DNA from: Enterovibrio norvegicus FF-33
GTDB lineage: Bacteria; Pseudomonadota; Gammaproteobacteria; Enterobacterales; Vibrionaceae
Direction of reading: 5' to 3'
Assembly (NCBI RefSeq): GCF_000286835.2
Contig: NZ_AJYD02000013.1
Coordinates: 1-64,000 of the forward strand
Length of the DNA: 64,000 nt
The position numbers were made by a program, and so were the translations under genes. Below, one piece after another: positions 27,901-35,633 of this stretch. The notes beneath the pieces are model-generated. The model worked only from the letters and a program-made list of their open reading frames with translations. It made no database searches and was not told where the DNA came from. Every line of letters starts with the position of its first letter. Positions within the stretch are counted from its first letter, which is position 1.

Positions 27901-28115
27901 AGTGGTGGTCCCAACTGGCAACGGCTGTTGCAGGTGGCCTTGCTTTCTCAACCGTGCTGACATTGGTTCTAACACCTTGCTTACTCATGCTGGCACGAGA
28001 GCCTAAAGCCTCACCGGAGGTGTTTAGTTTTGATGCTTATACCTCTGATGTCGAGAAAATGGAGGACAAGTCCTCCCTCCCAAAGTCACAACATGATGTC
28101 GAACCTCAACACTAA
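24930..28115 (+). CDS. RND efflux pump inner-membrane subunit
   Basis: A 1061-residue AcrB/MexF-fold transporter with 12 predicted membrane segments and two large periplasmic loops. Segment 1 starts at about residue 12, and the proton-relay segment reads VGLLVDGAIVVTEY with Asp401 followed by Gly402, where AcrB has two adjacent aspartates. The C-terminal half carries GVITLAGIVVNNNIVLID. Substrates cannot be told from sequence. It forms an operon with the adaptor gene upstream and ends at a strong bidirectional terminator. The V. cholerae gene at this position is a pump (VexF) reported to be sodium-stimulated, which may be relevant to the altered relay motif. Confidence 0.93.
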   Translation: MRTLIDASLARTRTMVTLLLFLLVAGIYTYQTIPKESDPDITIPVIYVSVSHEGISPSDAERLLVRPIEQELRSIEGIKEMTAIASEGHASVTLEFNVGVDLDLAMADVREAVDLVKPRLPDDSDEPTVNEVTFANQQPVLSVALYGDVSERAIVKIARELQEKLEGFKQVLEVDIAGDRDDIVEIIIEPLLLESYDLDQADIYDLVNRSNRVVAAGYVDTGYGRFSVKVPSVFETVQDVLQLPIKIDGSQVVTVGDVATVRRSFKDPESFARLDGKPAVVLDVKKRAGENIIETVELVKTVLEQAQSSPQWPGALQVKYTWDGSEDVRSMLTDLQNNILSAVLLVVVVIIAILGSRTAFLVGVSIPGSFLTGLVVLGLSGLTINIVVLFALIMAVGLLVDGAIVVTEYADRRMREGINRKQAYREAAHRMAWPIIASTATTLAAFAPLMFWPGITGEFMKYMPLTLIATLSASLVMALLFVPVLGSLVGKPLPLTSPQQDRMQALENGDFTQARGITRAYISTLSTAIQHPIKILCAAFVVAFLVGFAYNKSGLGTEFFPDVDPAFFNIKVRSYGDLSIHEQDALMKEVEQRVLGMDEIASVYTRTGGEDEIGIIQMKPIEWQNRRKVKEIIEELRVKTEDLSGLELEFKKPDAGPPSEHDLSIEVISTNSDNIESVAKQVRTLLAQNVAFTNFSDTLTKPGIDWSIDINRTDAARFGADATMVGNTVQFVTNGLKIGDYLPDDSSEEVDILVRYPEDKRDIGRFDELRVKTAYGLVPLTNFAKITPEQKQGNIDRVDGKRVIKVMADMAEGYNLSLELPGLNEQINAMVLPDGVSISLRGQNEEQNESQAFLMMAFLAALGAMAIILITQFNSFYQAFLILSAVLFSTVGVFLGLLIFQRPFGIIMSGVGVITLAGIVVNNNIVLIDTYNVLRRKGLAKIDAILQTGAQRLRPVLLTTVTTILGLMPMVLEMNVDLVNRGVEFGAPSTQWWSQLATAVAGGLAFSTVLTLVLTPCLLMLAREPKASPEVFSFDAYTSDVEKMEDKSSLPKSQHDVEPQH

Positions 28116-28133
28116 GGTTTGAAACCGTAGGAC

Positions 28134-28164
28134 AAAAAAAGCAGCGCAATGGCGCTGCTTTTTT
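28134..28164. terminator. Bidirectional terminator between the efflux pump and M23 peptidase genes
   Basis: A seven-base-pair GC stem (GCAGCGC / GCGCTGC) with an AATG loop is flanked by A7 and T6. It serves both convergent genes, 18 bases after the pump stop and 27 bases from the peptidase stop. Confidence 0.92.
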
Positions 28165-28190
28165 GTCACTCTATTTTTTGTTGATAAAAA

Positions 28191-29510
28191 CTAAGAAGAG
28201 CTACGTTCTAATGTGCCAATAGAGGCCAGCAGTTGGCTGAATTTATTTAGCTGTGCCAATCGGTCTTGCGCCAGAGAAATAAATGCCGTCTTTTGTTTTC
28301 CAGATAATGACTGCGCCTGCGGCAGTTTGACGGTGCGCGGGTTTTTATGTGCGCCATTAACCAAAAATTCGTAGTGCAAATGGGGGCCAGTTACGCGTCC
28401 TGTGCCGCCTAACGTGCCGATGGTTTGTCCCTGCTTTACTCGCTGTCCCGTTTTCACCGAACGTTTGGTAAGGTGGAGATACTTGGTGATATAGGTGGAA
28501 GTGTGGCGAATGAATACATAATGACCGTTAAACTTGTTATATGCTGATTTCATCACCACGCCATCACCAGCAGCCCAGATCGGTGTTCCTACCGGCGCAA
28601 CATAATCTGTACCTCGGTGAGATCTCACTTTCCCTGTTACGGGGTGAAGTCGACGGGGATTGAAGTTGGAACTGACATAGCGAAAGTTCACCGGTGAGCG
28701 AAGGAAGGCTTTGCGCATCGCTCGGCCTTTCTCGTCATAGTATTTACCTGACTTTGAGCGAATCGCCGTGAAGGTTTCACCCTGATTGGTGAAGGTGGCG
28801 GCCAAAATATCCCCACGCCCAATCATTTCACCTTCCACCAATTGCTCTTCGTAAAGAACCGAGAAATGATCCCCTTGGCGAATATCTAGCGCAAAGTCGA
28901 TATCCCAGCCGAAAAGACCGGCAAGCTCCATAATTTGATTAGCACTTAAACCGCCACTGATCCCTGCATTCCAGAAACTAGAGGTAATGGTGGCTGACGC
29001 ATAATTAATCTGAGTATCAATGTTTTTTTCTTCAACCGTGGAGGCAAAGTCATTGCCAATGCGGTTAACAATCAATGTTTCATTGGCATTCTTAGGCTGG
29101 ACTAACTGAGTAAACAAACCATTCTCATCAAAGCCTAAGTGGATTTCATCGCCAACTTTCAGTGAGGCTAGGGACTTAGTACCCTTGTCACTGCTGATGA
29201 GTCGATAAAGCGTGGTTGGACTGATACCCACACGATCAAAAATGACCGCGAGGCTGTCACCTGCCTGCACTTTAAATTTGTGCCATTCAAGTGGTGTAAA
29301 TGACAGGTTAGGTTGTGTGTCACCTTCAGGTGGCAACAAAGACGAAGTTTCAAGTGGGATCGGATAGAGTTTTCCGACTTCAAATTTGGCGTCAGGATGT
29401 TGAGCTGGCGATTCAGTAGGAATAGCAATGAGCAGTACAACACATGCACTGAGAGCCATGATCAACATTTGGTGAAGCCGAGGTAGCGCAGCAATTTTAT
29501 TAACAGGCAT
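28191..29510 (-). CDS. M23 family D,D-endopeptidase (ShyC/MepM-like)
   Basis: A zinc endopeptidase that would cut peptide cross-links in peptidoglycan. After a short cytoplasmic tail there is one N-terminal membrane segment (about 14-31), an OapA/LysM-like region (KVQAGDSLAVIFDRVGISPTTLYRLI), a second linker domain and a C-terminal M23 domain. The zinc ligands are seen in HRGTDY (His, Asp) and GPHLHYEF (last His), with a further HTSTYITKYLHL segment. In V. cholerae the gene next to tyrS encodes a Shy-family endopeptidase, I believe ShyC. The start is uncertain: ATG at 29510 gives 439 residues; GTG at 29552 gives 453. Neither has a strong ribosome site. Confidence 0.87.
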   Translation of the reverse strand: MPVNKIAALPRLHQMLIMALSACVVLLIAIPTESPAQHPDAKFEVGKLYPIPLETSSLLPPEGDTQPNLSFTPLEWHKFKVQAGDSLAVIFDRVGISPTTLYRLISSDKGTKSLASLKVGDEIHLGFDENGLFTQLVQPKNANETLIVNRIGNDFASTVEEKNIDTQINYASATITSSFWNAGISGGLSANQIMELAGLFGWDIDFALDIRQGDHFSVLYEEQLVEGEMIGRGDILAATFTNQGETFTAIRSKSGKYYDEKGRAMRKAFLRSPVNFRYVSSNFNPRRLHPVTGKVRSHRGTDYVAPVGTPIWAAGDGVVMKSAYNKFNGHYVFIRHTSTYITKYLHLTKRSVKTGQRVKQGQTIGTLGGTGRVTGPHLHYEFLVNGAHKNPRTVKLPQAQSLSGKQKTAFISLAQDRLAQLNKFSQLLASIGTLERSSS

Positions 29511-29699
29511 TAAGAAACAATCATTAAGGAAGATGAATTTAATCGAATGCACATCGTTATTGCCAACTTCCTTGTGGAATCAAAGCGGGCGGTGAATTCG
29601 TTTTAGCTTGCTTTAAGTTTAACTGGTTTCAAAAACCTTCGCTATTCAAGTAGTATGTCGGCTTACGAAAAAATGCCGATTCTGTGGGAGCGATAAAAT

Positions 29700-30887
29700 A
29701 TGGCGAGCATTGAAGCCGCGCTAGCCGAAATTAAGCGTGGTGTTGAGGAATTAATTCCTGAAGGGGAGTTAATTGCAAAATTGAAAGAGAACCGTCCTCT
29801 TCGTATTAAGTTGGGTGCGGATCCGACGGCACCTGATATTCACTTAGGTCACACTGTGATCATGAATAAACTGCGTGCCTTTCAAGAGCTGGGCCATGAA
29901 GTTATCTTCCTGATCGGTGATTATACCGCGATGGTTGGTGATCCAAGTGGCAAGAACGCAACGCGTCCGCCGCTGACTCGTGAGCAAGTGCTGAGCAACG
30001 CAGAAACGTATAAAGAGCAGATTTTCAAAATTTTGGATCCTGCTAAGACGCGCATCGAATTTAACTCAAGCTGGCTGAGCAAGCTTGGCACAGACGGTAT
30101 GATCCGTCTGGCAGCTAGTTCAACGGTTGCACGTATGCTAGAGCGTGATGACTTTAAAAAACGTTACAGCAACAACCAGCCAATCGCGATCCATGAGTTC
30201 ATTTACCCGCTTCTGCAGGGTTATGACTCTGTAGCGCTTGAAGCGGATGTTGAATTGGGTGGTACGGATCAGAAGTTCAACTTACTGATGGGCCGTGAGC
30301 TACAAAAGCAAAATGGTCAATCGCAGCAAGTTGTGATCACCATGCCGTTGCTGGTGGGTCTGGACGGCGTGAAGAAGATGTCCAAATCTGCGCACAACTA
30401 TATCGGTATCAGCGATGTGCCTAACGAGATGTTCGGTAAAATCATGTCGATCTCTGACGATTTGATGTGGAGCTACTTCGAATTGTTGTCTTTCCGTCCA
30501 TTGGAAGAAATTGCACAATTTAAAGCGGACATCGAAGGCGGCAAGAATCCACGTGATGTGAAGATCTTACTGGCAAAAGAAATCATTGCGCGCTTCCACT
30601 CTGAAGCCGATGCAGAAGCAGCAGAAGCTGAATTCATCAATCGTTTCCAAAAAGGTGCGATGCCAGAAGAAATGGCTGAATTCTCTTTCGAGCAAGGCGT
30701 AGCGATTGCAAACCTTCTGAAAGACGCTGACCTAGTGGGTTCGACGTCTGATGCAATGCGTATGATCCGCCAAGGTGCGGTGAAAATTGACGGTGAAAAA
30801 GTTGAGGATACCAAACTGGTTCCTGCTGCTGGCACCTCAGTTTACCAAGTAGGTAAACGCAAATTTGCCCGCATCACCTTGGCTTAA
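29700..30887 (+). CDS. tyrS: Tyrosyl-tRNA synthetase
   Basis: A 395-residue class Ic aminoacyl-tRNA synthetase that charges tRNA-Tyr. The HIGH motif appears as HLGH (residues 48-51) and the KMSKS loop at 226-230, followed by the helical domain and a C-terminal S4 RNA-binding domain ([17 protein letters not shown]). At 395 residues it belongs to the shorter TyrS type, distinct from the 424-residue E. coli form; Vibrio species often carry both types, so a second gene may exist elsewhere. It is transcribed alone, with a GGGAGCG site and a terminator after the stop. Confidence 0.96.
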   Translation: MASIEAALAEIKRGVEELIPEGELIAKLKENRPLRIKLGADPTAPDIHLGHTVIMNKLRAFQELGHEVIFLIGDYTAMVGDPSGKNATRPPLTREQVLSNAETYKEQIFKILDPAKTRIEFNSSWLSKLGTDGMIRLAASSTVARMLERDDFKKRYSNNQPIAIHEFIYPLLQGYDSVALEADVELGGTDQKFNLLMGRELQKQNGQSQQVVITMPLLVGLDGVKKMSKSAHNYIGISDVPNEMFGKIMSISDDLMWSYFELLSFRPLEEIAQFKADIEGGKNPRDVKILLAKEIIARFHSEADAEAAEAEFINRFQKGAMPEEMAEFSFEQGVAIANLLKDADLVGSTSDAMRMIRQGAVKIDGEKVEDTKLVPAAGTSVYQVGKRKFARITLA

Positions 30888-30908
30888 GTTGTCATTGATA
30901 ATACTGAG

Positions 30909-30932
30909 AAGGCGCCTGATGGCGCCTTTTTT
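30909..30932 (+). terminator. Terminator of tyrS
   Basis: An eight-base-pair stem (AAGGCGCC / GGCGCCTT) with a TGAT loop and a T6 tail, 22 bases after the tyrS stop. Confidence 0.92.
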
Positions 30933-30966
30933 CTATCTAAGGGATAGGTATCCGCAGGGGTATCCT

Positions 30967-31518
30967 CTATGGGAGAAGCTCCGCCACTCTCTCTCCTAAT
31001 CTCATGGCCGTTTTTACGTCCACCGGGTGCAATGCATTGTTATCCTCAGACAAAGAAATCGCTCCAATAGATGCGTTTAAGCGATTGAAGTTGCAAGTGG
31101 TTGAGCCATCAGGGGCATCCATTCCTACCCAAAGCATGCTGTGCTGAGTGGCGAGAATATTAAAGTACTCCACGGTGCTCTGGACCTCACCACACGGGCT
31201 ACCACCAATAGTGAAACCAGCGGCTAATTTGTTGTGCCATCCTTGTTTAGACCATGTTTCACTGCTGGCATCAGCAAATGCTTTAAATTGAGCTGCCGGA
31301 CCGCCCATGTAGGTCGGTGAACCAAAAATAATCGCATCCATGTTGAGCAATGAAGCAAACAGTTCTGCGTCTCTAAATCGGCCCTCTTGAATGTCCTTCC
31401 CTTGTATACGGTAAGCGAGAATGCGTGCGCCTTTGTTCTCAGCGCCACTTGCAATGGCTTGCGCCATCATGTCGGTAGTACCTGTTTGTGAAAAATAGAC
31501 GATAGCGATATTTTTCAT
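30967..31518 (-). CDS. Flavodoxin-fold FMN protein (WrbA/quinone-reductase-like)
   Basis: A 183-residue flavodoxin-fold protein. The FMN phosphate loop is IVYFSQTGTTDMMAQAI (residues 5-21), followed by FGSPTYMGGPAAQFKAFAD, the usual second flavin loop, and a FTIGGSPCGE segment. WrbA-type relatives reduce quinones with NAD(P)H in two-electron steps. It is the third gene of a small operon; its ATG overlaps the questin-oxidase-like stop by one base (TAATG). No signal peptide is seen, so it is cytoplasmic. Its exact substrate and electron donor are unknown. Confidence 0.82.
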   Translation of the reverse strand: MKNIAIVYFSQTGTTDMMAQAIASGAENKGARILAYRIQGKDIQEGRFRDAELFASLLNMDAIIFGSPTYMGGPAAQFKAFADASSETWSKQGWHNKLAAGFTIGGSPCGEVQSTVEYFNILATQHSMLWVGMDAPDGSTTCNFNRLNASIGAISLSEDNNALHPVDVKTAMRLGERVAELLP

Positions 31519-32489
31519 TATTTGGCCTCCAGTCTGTATTTGATCGCATACAAAGCTTCAGGGAGCTTGAAGCGATCATAAAGACGAGCACAGCTGTAAG
31601 TGAGTTTGATGGTGTGGTCGTTGTCCGTTTCCAGCGCCTGTTTGAACCAATGTGGCCAGTTGGCAATAACCTCTGAATGCAGAACTTGATAGGGCTTTCG
31701 ATAGGCTGCGGTGCAAGCTGCTGCGACATAGGCTTGCCAGAAATAATGCAGAGCAAGATCTTGATTTTCGACGAAAGGAAAAAGAGAAACGAGCGCTTGG
31801 AAACCTGTGACGCCGTGTAGCAAGGTAAAATCATTGCTTGCGGAAAATTGGGATAACACGATGCGCGCGACCTCCTCTAATGACAATGAATTAGGCTGGC
31901 TAGCAATGATCTGATAGGTTGGCAAAGTGATCAGTTCTTCGACATGATCGATGATGATCCCTTCTTTATAGGTTTGATCATGAAACAGCGAAAGTGCATG
32001 GTTTAAGTCTGCTTCTGCAGTAAGGCCCTGTCGGAAAGAAAGATCGACTAGAGGCGTGTATCCTGATGACCAGTAAGCGAGGGCATGACTGATTTCGTCA
32101 ATATCATCTAACTCGACGGCGTATGCTAAACGGATCACGCCATGAAACGCGCCAGCAGAGATCCCAGGTAGCAGAAAAGGTATTGTCTTCTTGAGGGTTT
32201 CCTCTGTCCCGATTTCACGCTGCATGAGGTGGTAATATTCCACGAAATTGGCGTTGTGCTCCTTGTTACCCAAGGTTGGAGAGCTAACCCCTTGAGCATC
32301 TCCTAGTGGATCTAAATGATCAGAGGCGCGCTGATATTCTGCGTTAAGTTGGTCGGTGGAAGCACCAAGCCTTTGCATTGCCAAGATGGCCATCGGCAGG
32401 TGGTTAGACAGGCGAGGTCCAAAGGTGGGCGCAAACCGATGGCTTTTCTTTATCAGTTTAAGCCCTGTTGATGTGAGAGGTTGATACAT
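31518..32489 (-). CDS. Questin-oxidase-like (DUF4243) protein
   Basis: A 323-residue protein that I place in the questin oxidase-like family by the patterns FGPRLSNHLPMAILAMQRLGAS (residues about 23-44), GNKEHNANFVEYY, LPGISAGAFHGVIRLAYAVE and LLHGVTGFQALVSLF. Fungal members (for example AflY and GedK) are proposed to open anthraquinone rings by Baeyer-Villiger-type oxidation, without an obvious cofactor motif. Bacterial members are largely uncharacterised. No signal peptide or membrane segment is visible. Its neighbours, a VOC metalloprotein-fold protein and a flavodoxin, suggest work on an aromatic or quinone compound; this is inference. Confidence 0.72.
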   Translation of the reverse strand: MYQPLTSTGLKLIKKSHRFAPTFGPRLSNHLPMAILAMQRLGASTDQLNAEYQRASDHLDPLGDAQGVSSPTLGNKEHNANFVEYYHLMQREIGTEETLKKTIPFLLPGISAGAFHGVIRLAYAVELDDIDEISHALAYWSSGYTPLVDLSFRQGLTAEADLNHALSLFHDQTYKEGIIIDHVEELITLPTYQIIASQPNSLSLEEVARIVLSQFSASNDFTLLHGVTGFQALVSLFPFVENQDLALHYFWQAYVAAACTAAYRKPYQVLHSEVIANWPHWFKQALETDNDHTIKLTYSCARLYDRFKLPEALYAIKYRLEAK

Positions 32490-32512
32490 AACGGCAGTCC
32501 TTTGCTTTTTCG

Positions 32513-32929
32513 TTATAACACGTAGTCGTTTCGGCTATCCATTGCATCAGTTAGATATTCAATGAACTCCCATTCAATGCCATCAGTATCGAAGAAATAC
32601 GCGCGCTTTCGACTGGGATGACTTTTTTCAAACGACACCTCTTCAAAGCCTGCCGCCTTTAGCTTTTCCGCGACGAGCGTGACATCGTCGACGACGAATC
32701 CAATGTGATTAACGCCAAGCTGACGGTAAGGTACTCGATCTACAGGCTTATCAATGACGACCTCTTGTAGCGCGATGTAAGAGGTGTCAGTACCTAGGTG
32801 ACACCAACCATAATGTTCATCTCTGCCCTCTCCTCGCACTTTGAAATCAGGCATGGCGGTTCGTAAAAAAGCGATGGTGTTGGTGAGGTTATTGACGGTG
32901 ATGTTGGCATGTTCGACATAGCTATTCAT
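32513..32929 (-). CDS. VOC (glyoxalase/bleomycin-resistance fold) protein
   Basis: A 138-residue single-chain member of the vicinal oxygen chelate superfamily, with two beta-alpha-beta3 modules. Candidate metal ligands are His in YVEHANITV (residue 7), His in LGVNHIGFVVDD and Glu in GIEWEFIEYL. Such proteins isomerise, cleave or modify small electrophiles, or bind antibiotics. It is the first gene of the three-gene operon, preceded by an AGGAACC site and an operator-like promoter region, and lies 23 bases ahead of the questin-oxidase-like gene. Specific reaction unknown. Confidence 0.85.
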   Translation of the reverse strand: MNSYVEHANITVNNLTNTIAFLRTAMPDFKVRGEGRDEHYGWCHLGTDTSYIALQEVVIDKPVDRVPYRQLGVNHIGFVVDDVTLVAEKLKAAGFEEVSFEKSHPSRKRAYFFDTDGIEWEFIEYLTDAMDSRNDYVL

Positions 32930-32948
32930 GATCGGTTCCTGCTTTATA

Positions 32949-33015
32949 TTAAGTAAGCTTATTTGTTTACATAATAGTCGTCATTGTAATTAAGTAAAGT
33001 AAATGGCTTACTTAA
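32949..33015 (-). promoter_or_regulatory. Promoter of the VOC operon with TTAAGTAA operator repeats
   Basis: On the minus strand a -35-like TTTACT (32998-32993) and a -10 TATTAT (32976-32971) lie 16 bases apart. The octamer TTAAGTAA occurs at 32949-32956 and 32990-32997 and reversed at 33008-33015. The outer copies extend to a perfect ten-base inverted pair TTAAGTAAGC / GCTTACTTAA. The middle copy covers the -35 box and, with the third, forms an inverted pair with a ten-base spacer. This looks like a repressor operator, but no regulator gene is adjacent. Confidence 0.6.
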
Positions 33016-33029
33016 CTGCGAGGAGTATA

Positions 33030-33062
33030 AAAAAAACGCACGTTGGAAGACGTGCGTTTTTT
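33030..33062 (-). terminator. Terminator of the UPF0126 membrane protein gene
   Basis: A stem ACGCACGT / ACGTGCGT with a six-base loop, flanked by A-rich and T-rich runs. On the minus strand it ends transcription just after the UPF0126 gene and shields the VOC operon promoter. Confidence 0.9.
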
Positions 33063-33083
33063 CATTGAACAGAACGTATAGGG

Positions 33084-33695
33084 TTACTTGCCGATGGCAA
33101 ACGTTGGCAGAGAAAGGTGCCAGCGAATCGCGGCAAGTCGAATCGACAAGGTGGTGATCATGCCTGAGATCGAGGCGACTTCAACGTCAGCGTTAGCAGC
33201 CAGCGCAAGAGTGTGCACCACGCCTCCTGCAATACAGGCGGTTGCGTAAACTTCAGTACGTAACACCATGGGGACTTCTCTTGCTAAGACATCGCGAATA
33301 ATGCCGCCACCGCAGCCAGTTATTACGCCCATAATGACGGCAACCAACGGTGAAGCGCCATAGCTCAGCGCCTTATCAACGCCAATCGCAACAAACACGG
33401 CAAGGCCGATGGCATCGGCAACGGGCAAGAAGTACCAAGGCAAGCGGCGAGGGTGTCGGATGATCAGCAGTGACAAAATGCAGGTCACGAGAATAACCCA
33501 TAGATATTCAGGGGCATTGACCCAAAATACGGGTGTCGCGCCCAGCGCCATGTCTCGAATGGTGCCACCGCCAATCGCGGTAACCATCGCGAGCACAACC
33601 ACGCCGAATGGGTCCATCCGAAGTTTGCCAGCCAGCAAAACGCCTGAAATCGCAAATATCGCGGTTCCAAATATGTCCAAGATATATAAAAGCAT
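33084..33695 (-). CDS. UPF0126 / trimeric intracellular cation (TRIC)-like membrane protein (YadS/YicG family)
   Basis: About 203 residues with six or seven membrane segments and two internal repeats. Each repeat carries a glycine-rich loop followed by [14 protein letters not shown] near residue 45 and [12 protein letters not shown] near residue 118. The repeats match the UPF0126 domain pair, which is structurally related to TRIC cation channels; bacterial function remains unclear. The start is uncertain: ATG at 33695 gives MLLYILDIF, while ATG at 33710 adds five residues. It lies downstream of btuF on the same strand with a 151-base gap and ends at its own terminator. Confidence 0.87.
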   Translation of the reverse strand: MLLYILDIFGTAIFAISGVLLAGKLRMDPFGVVVLAMVTAIGGGTIRDMALGATPVFWVNAPEYLWVILVTCILSLLIIRHPRRLPWYFLPVADAIGLAVFVAIGVDKALSYGASPLVAVIMGVITGCGGGIIRDVLAREVPMVLRTEVYATACIAGGVVHTLALAANADVEVASISGMITTLSIRLAAIRWHLSLPTFAIGK

Positions 33696-33846
33696 GGTAC
33701 GCAGTTCCATTCCCAAAGTGAGGCACATCGCATCAAACGAAGGGCCTTATATTCATCGCCATAGGCCAGTAAATCGCGCGCGATTGTACGTGAAAACCCT
33801 TATCGAGCAATCCGATGTTTACGCGGCTCGTGAACCAGAATTTGAA

Positions 33847-34671
33847 TTAGTGATCAAGATCGCTTCTTACCTGATCAAAGGCGGTACAGATTTGTTTTAC
33901 GGCCTTGAGTGCGCGTGGGGTTGGGCGATTCAACCAATCACCACTTATCGCAAAGATGTTGTTATTTTTGACCGCGGGAATGAAATCAGCCCACTTGTCC
34001 CAGCCCCCCAATGGCATTGCCTTGGCTGAGGGGTAAAAAATGGCTTTAGGCTTTCTGACAATCACCTGTTCCATGCTCACTTGTGGATAGGGCGCAGCGC
34101 TGTTGGTGAAAATATTTTCGCCGCCACACAATGAAAACAGTGGTTGAGGCCAATGATCACCGTTGTTTGTCATCAATGGGGAGTCACTCAGCTGATAAAA
34201 GTACGGGATGCGAGGTTTACCTTTTTGCGCGGCTTCTATGGCGACTAATTCATTGCGAACCTCGTCAGCGCGAGCCTTTGCGTGGCTTGGGTTGGTTGAC
34301 CACTCACCGAGTTTTTCGATGTTATCTGCTGCATCATAAAGTGAGTGTGGGTTGGAATAGAACACCTCGATGCCTAAGCGCTCAAGCTTTGCCAATTCAC
34401 GATCTGGATTGCCGCCTTTCCATGCCAATACTAAATCAGGTTTTAGCGTGACCACACGTTCTATGTTAATACCTCGAAAGTTGGCGACTTGTTCCAACGC
34501 TAGCGCTTGTGGCGGGTAGTCGCTGTGTGCACTGACCGCAATAAGATTTTTTCCTAGGCCAGCTTCAAAGGCTAACTCTGTCGTGTGCGGTGACAAACTA
34601 ATAACGCGAAGGGGAGCTGCTAGCACTATGGTGGGCAAGCACAACAAAAAGACGAAATAGCGAAACATCAT
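33847..34671 (-). CDS. btuF: Vitamin B12 ABC transporter substrate-binding protein BtuF
   Basis: A 274-residue periplasmic cobalamin-binding protein. Residues 2-18 form a signal peptide (FRYFVFLLCLPTIVLA, cleavage before APLRVI). Family features are RVISLSPHTTELAFEAG, the helix-linked two-lobed fold and NNGDHWPQPLFSLCGGENIF. It presents B12 to an inner-membrane BtuCD importer that is not encoded in this window. The start at 34671 overlaps the cbiB stop by four bases (ATGA), so it is translationally coupled to the cobalamin biosynthesis/salvage gene upstream. Confidence 0.92.
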   Translation of the reverse strand: MMFRYFVFLLCLPTIVLAAPLRVISLSPHTTELAFEAGLGKNLIAVSAHSDYPPQALALEQVANFRGINIERVVTLKPDLVLAWKGGNPDRELAKLERLGIEVFYSNPHSLYDAADNIEKLGEWSTNPSHAKARADEVRNELVAIEAAQKGKPRIPYFYQLSDSPLMTNNGDHWPQPLFSLCGGENIFTNSAAPYPQVSMEQVIVRKPKAIFYPSAKAMPLGGWDKWADFIPAVKNNNIFAISGDWLNRPTPRALKAVKQICTAFDQVRSDLDH

Positions 34672-35633
34672 AATAATCCGTGTGCGAACCACATAAGGAA
34701 GCTTTGAGTCAGGATCCACAGCAGGGCTTTTTGCCGTAACTGTTGATTGAGTAGGGCCAAATGCAAAGGTGAAGGCGCGATTTCGCCGCCAATACGCGGG
34801 CGCGAGATTTTTTCATCATCGTATATGGCAGGGCCACCGAGTGCGAGTTGAAACTTGGCACCTGATGCGGCCAGTATCCAGCCTGCGCCATTTGCGGACC
34901 AACTTCTTCCTTGCTCCCTAATGGCGGTAACTGAAGGCTCAAAGCGATGACCCATTGCGATGAGCAGGGCAAATAGCCTTGCTGGTACAGCATCGACAAC
35001 ACTGAGAAAGACGGACGTTGCGAGACCAAATTGCGCATAGTCGCCACGCCGTGTTGGCCAGCAGCGGGCAAGTTGAACAATTAAGGTATATAGAAACGCA
35101 GCAATACCCCCACCGATGGCGTACCAAAAGAGGATGCCAATCAAACCGCGAGAATAACCCATCAGCAAAGTCTCACATCCAGCTTTGGCAATGCCGACAG
35201 GAGACAGGGATTGCGTGTCACGATTGATTGATTTTGCCAGCAAGGTTCGCGCGCTGGGTTTATCTTGGCGAAGTAAGGTCGCCTCAAGTTCAAGCACGGT
35301 ATCTGTCAGGGGTTTCCAACTGAGAGAGAGCCACAGCAAAAGCAAATCAAACAGCCAAGGTACCCAGACGATTTGTTGTAAGGCAATAAGCAGTGTGGCG
35401 AGTGTTAGCCACATGATGGCAAGCGATAGGCCACCGGCTAAACGTTGCTGAGAAGGGGGATCGTCGGCGTGGTTTACCTTTTCGGCAATGGCTGTTGCTA
35501 CCTGTCGCCACAAAGAAAGGGGATTAAACTCCCTTGGGATGGGGAAAAACCAATGCAATAGCAATGCTCCCCACATCGCAAGCAACGTGGAATATCCCAG
35601 TAGTGCCTCAAGCGGGGTAGGGAGCTCGGTCAT
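34668..35633 (-). CDS. Adenosylcobinamide-phosphate synthase-like protein (CbiB/CobD family)
   Basis: A 321-residue inner-membrane protein of the CbiB/CobD family, which attaches aminopropanol to adenosylcobyric acid. Family-like segments include PSARTLLAKSINRDTQSLSPVGIAKAGCETLLMGYSRGLIGILFWYAIGG split over the middle of the protein, several hydrophobic segments, and a late GGPAIYDDEKISRPRIGG. Without other cob genes here, a role in cobinamide salvage is likely. Its start overlaps the mtnN stop by one base (TAATG) and its end overlaps btuF, so mtnN-cbiB-btuF forms a tight operon. Confidence 0.82.
   Translation of the reverse strand: MTELPTPLEALLGYSTLLAMWGALLLHWFFPIPREFNPLSLWRQVATAIAEKVNHADDPPSQQRLAGGLSLAIMWLTLATLLIALQQIVWVPWLFDLLLLWLSLSWKPLTDTVLELEATLLRQDKPSARTLLAKSINRDTQSLSPVGIAKAGCETLLMGYSRGLIGILFWYAIGGGIAAFLYTLIVQLARCWPTRRGDYAQFGLATSVFLSVVDAVPARLFALLIAMGHRFEPSVTAIREQGRSWSANGAGWILAASGAKFQLALGGPAIYDDEKISRPRIGGEIAPSPLHLALLNQQLRQKALLWILTQSFLMWFAHGLL

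Noticed and set aside
33409-34029. Plus-strand frame of 206 codons across the UPF0126 and btuF genes
   Set aside because: It is antisense to two recognisable proteins and crosses the gap between them; composition is that of a reverse-strand shadow.
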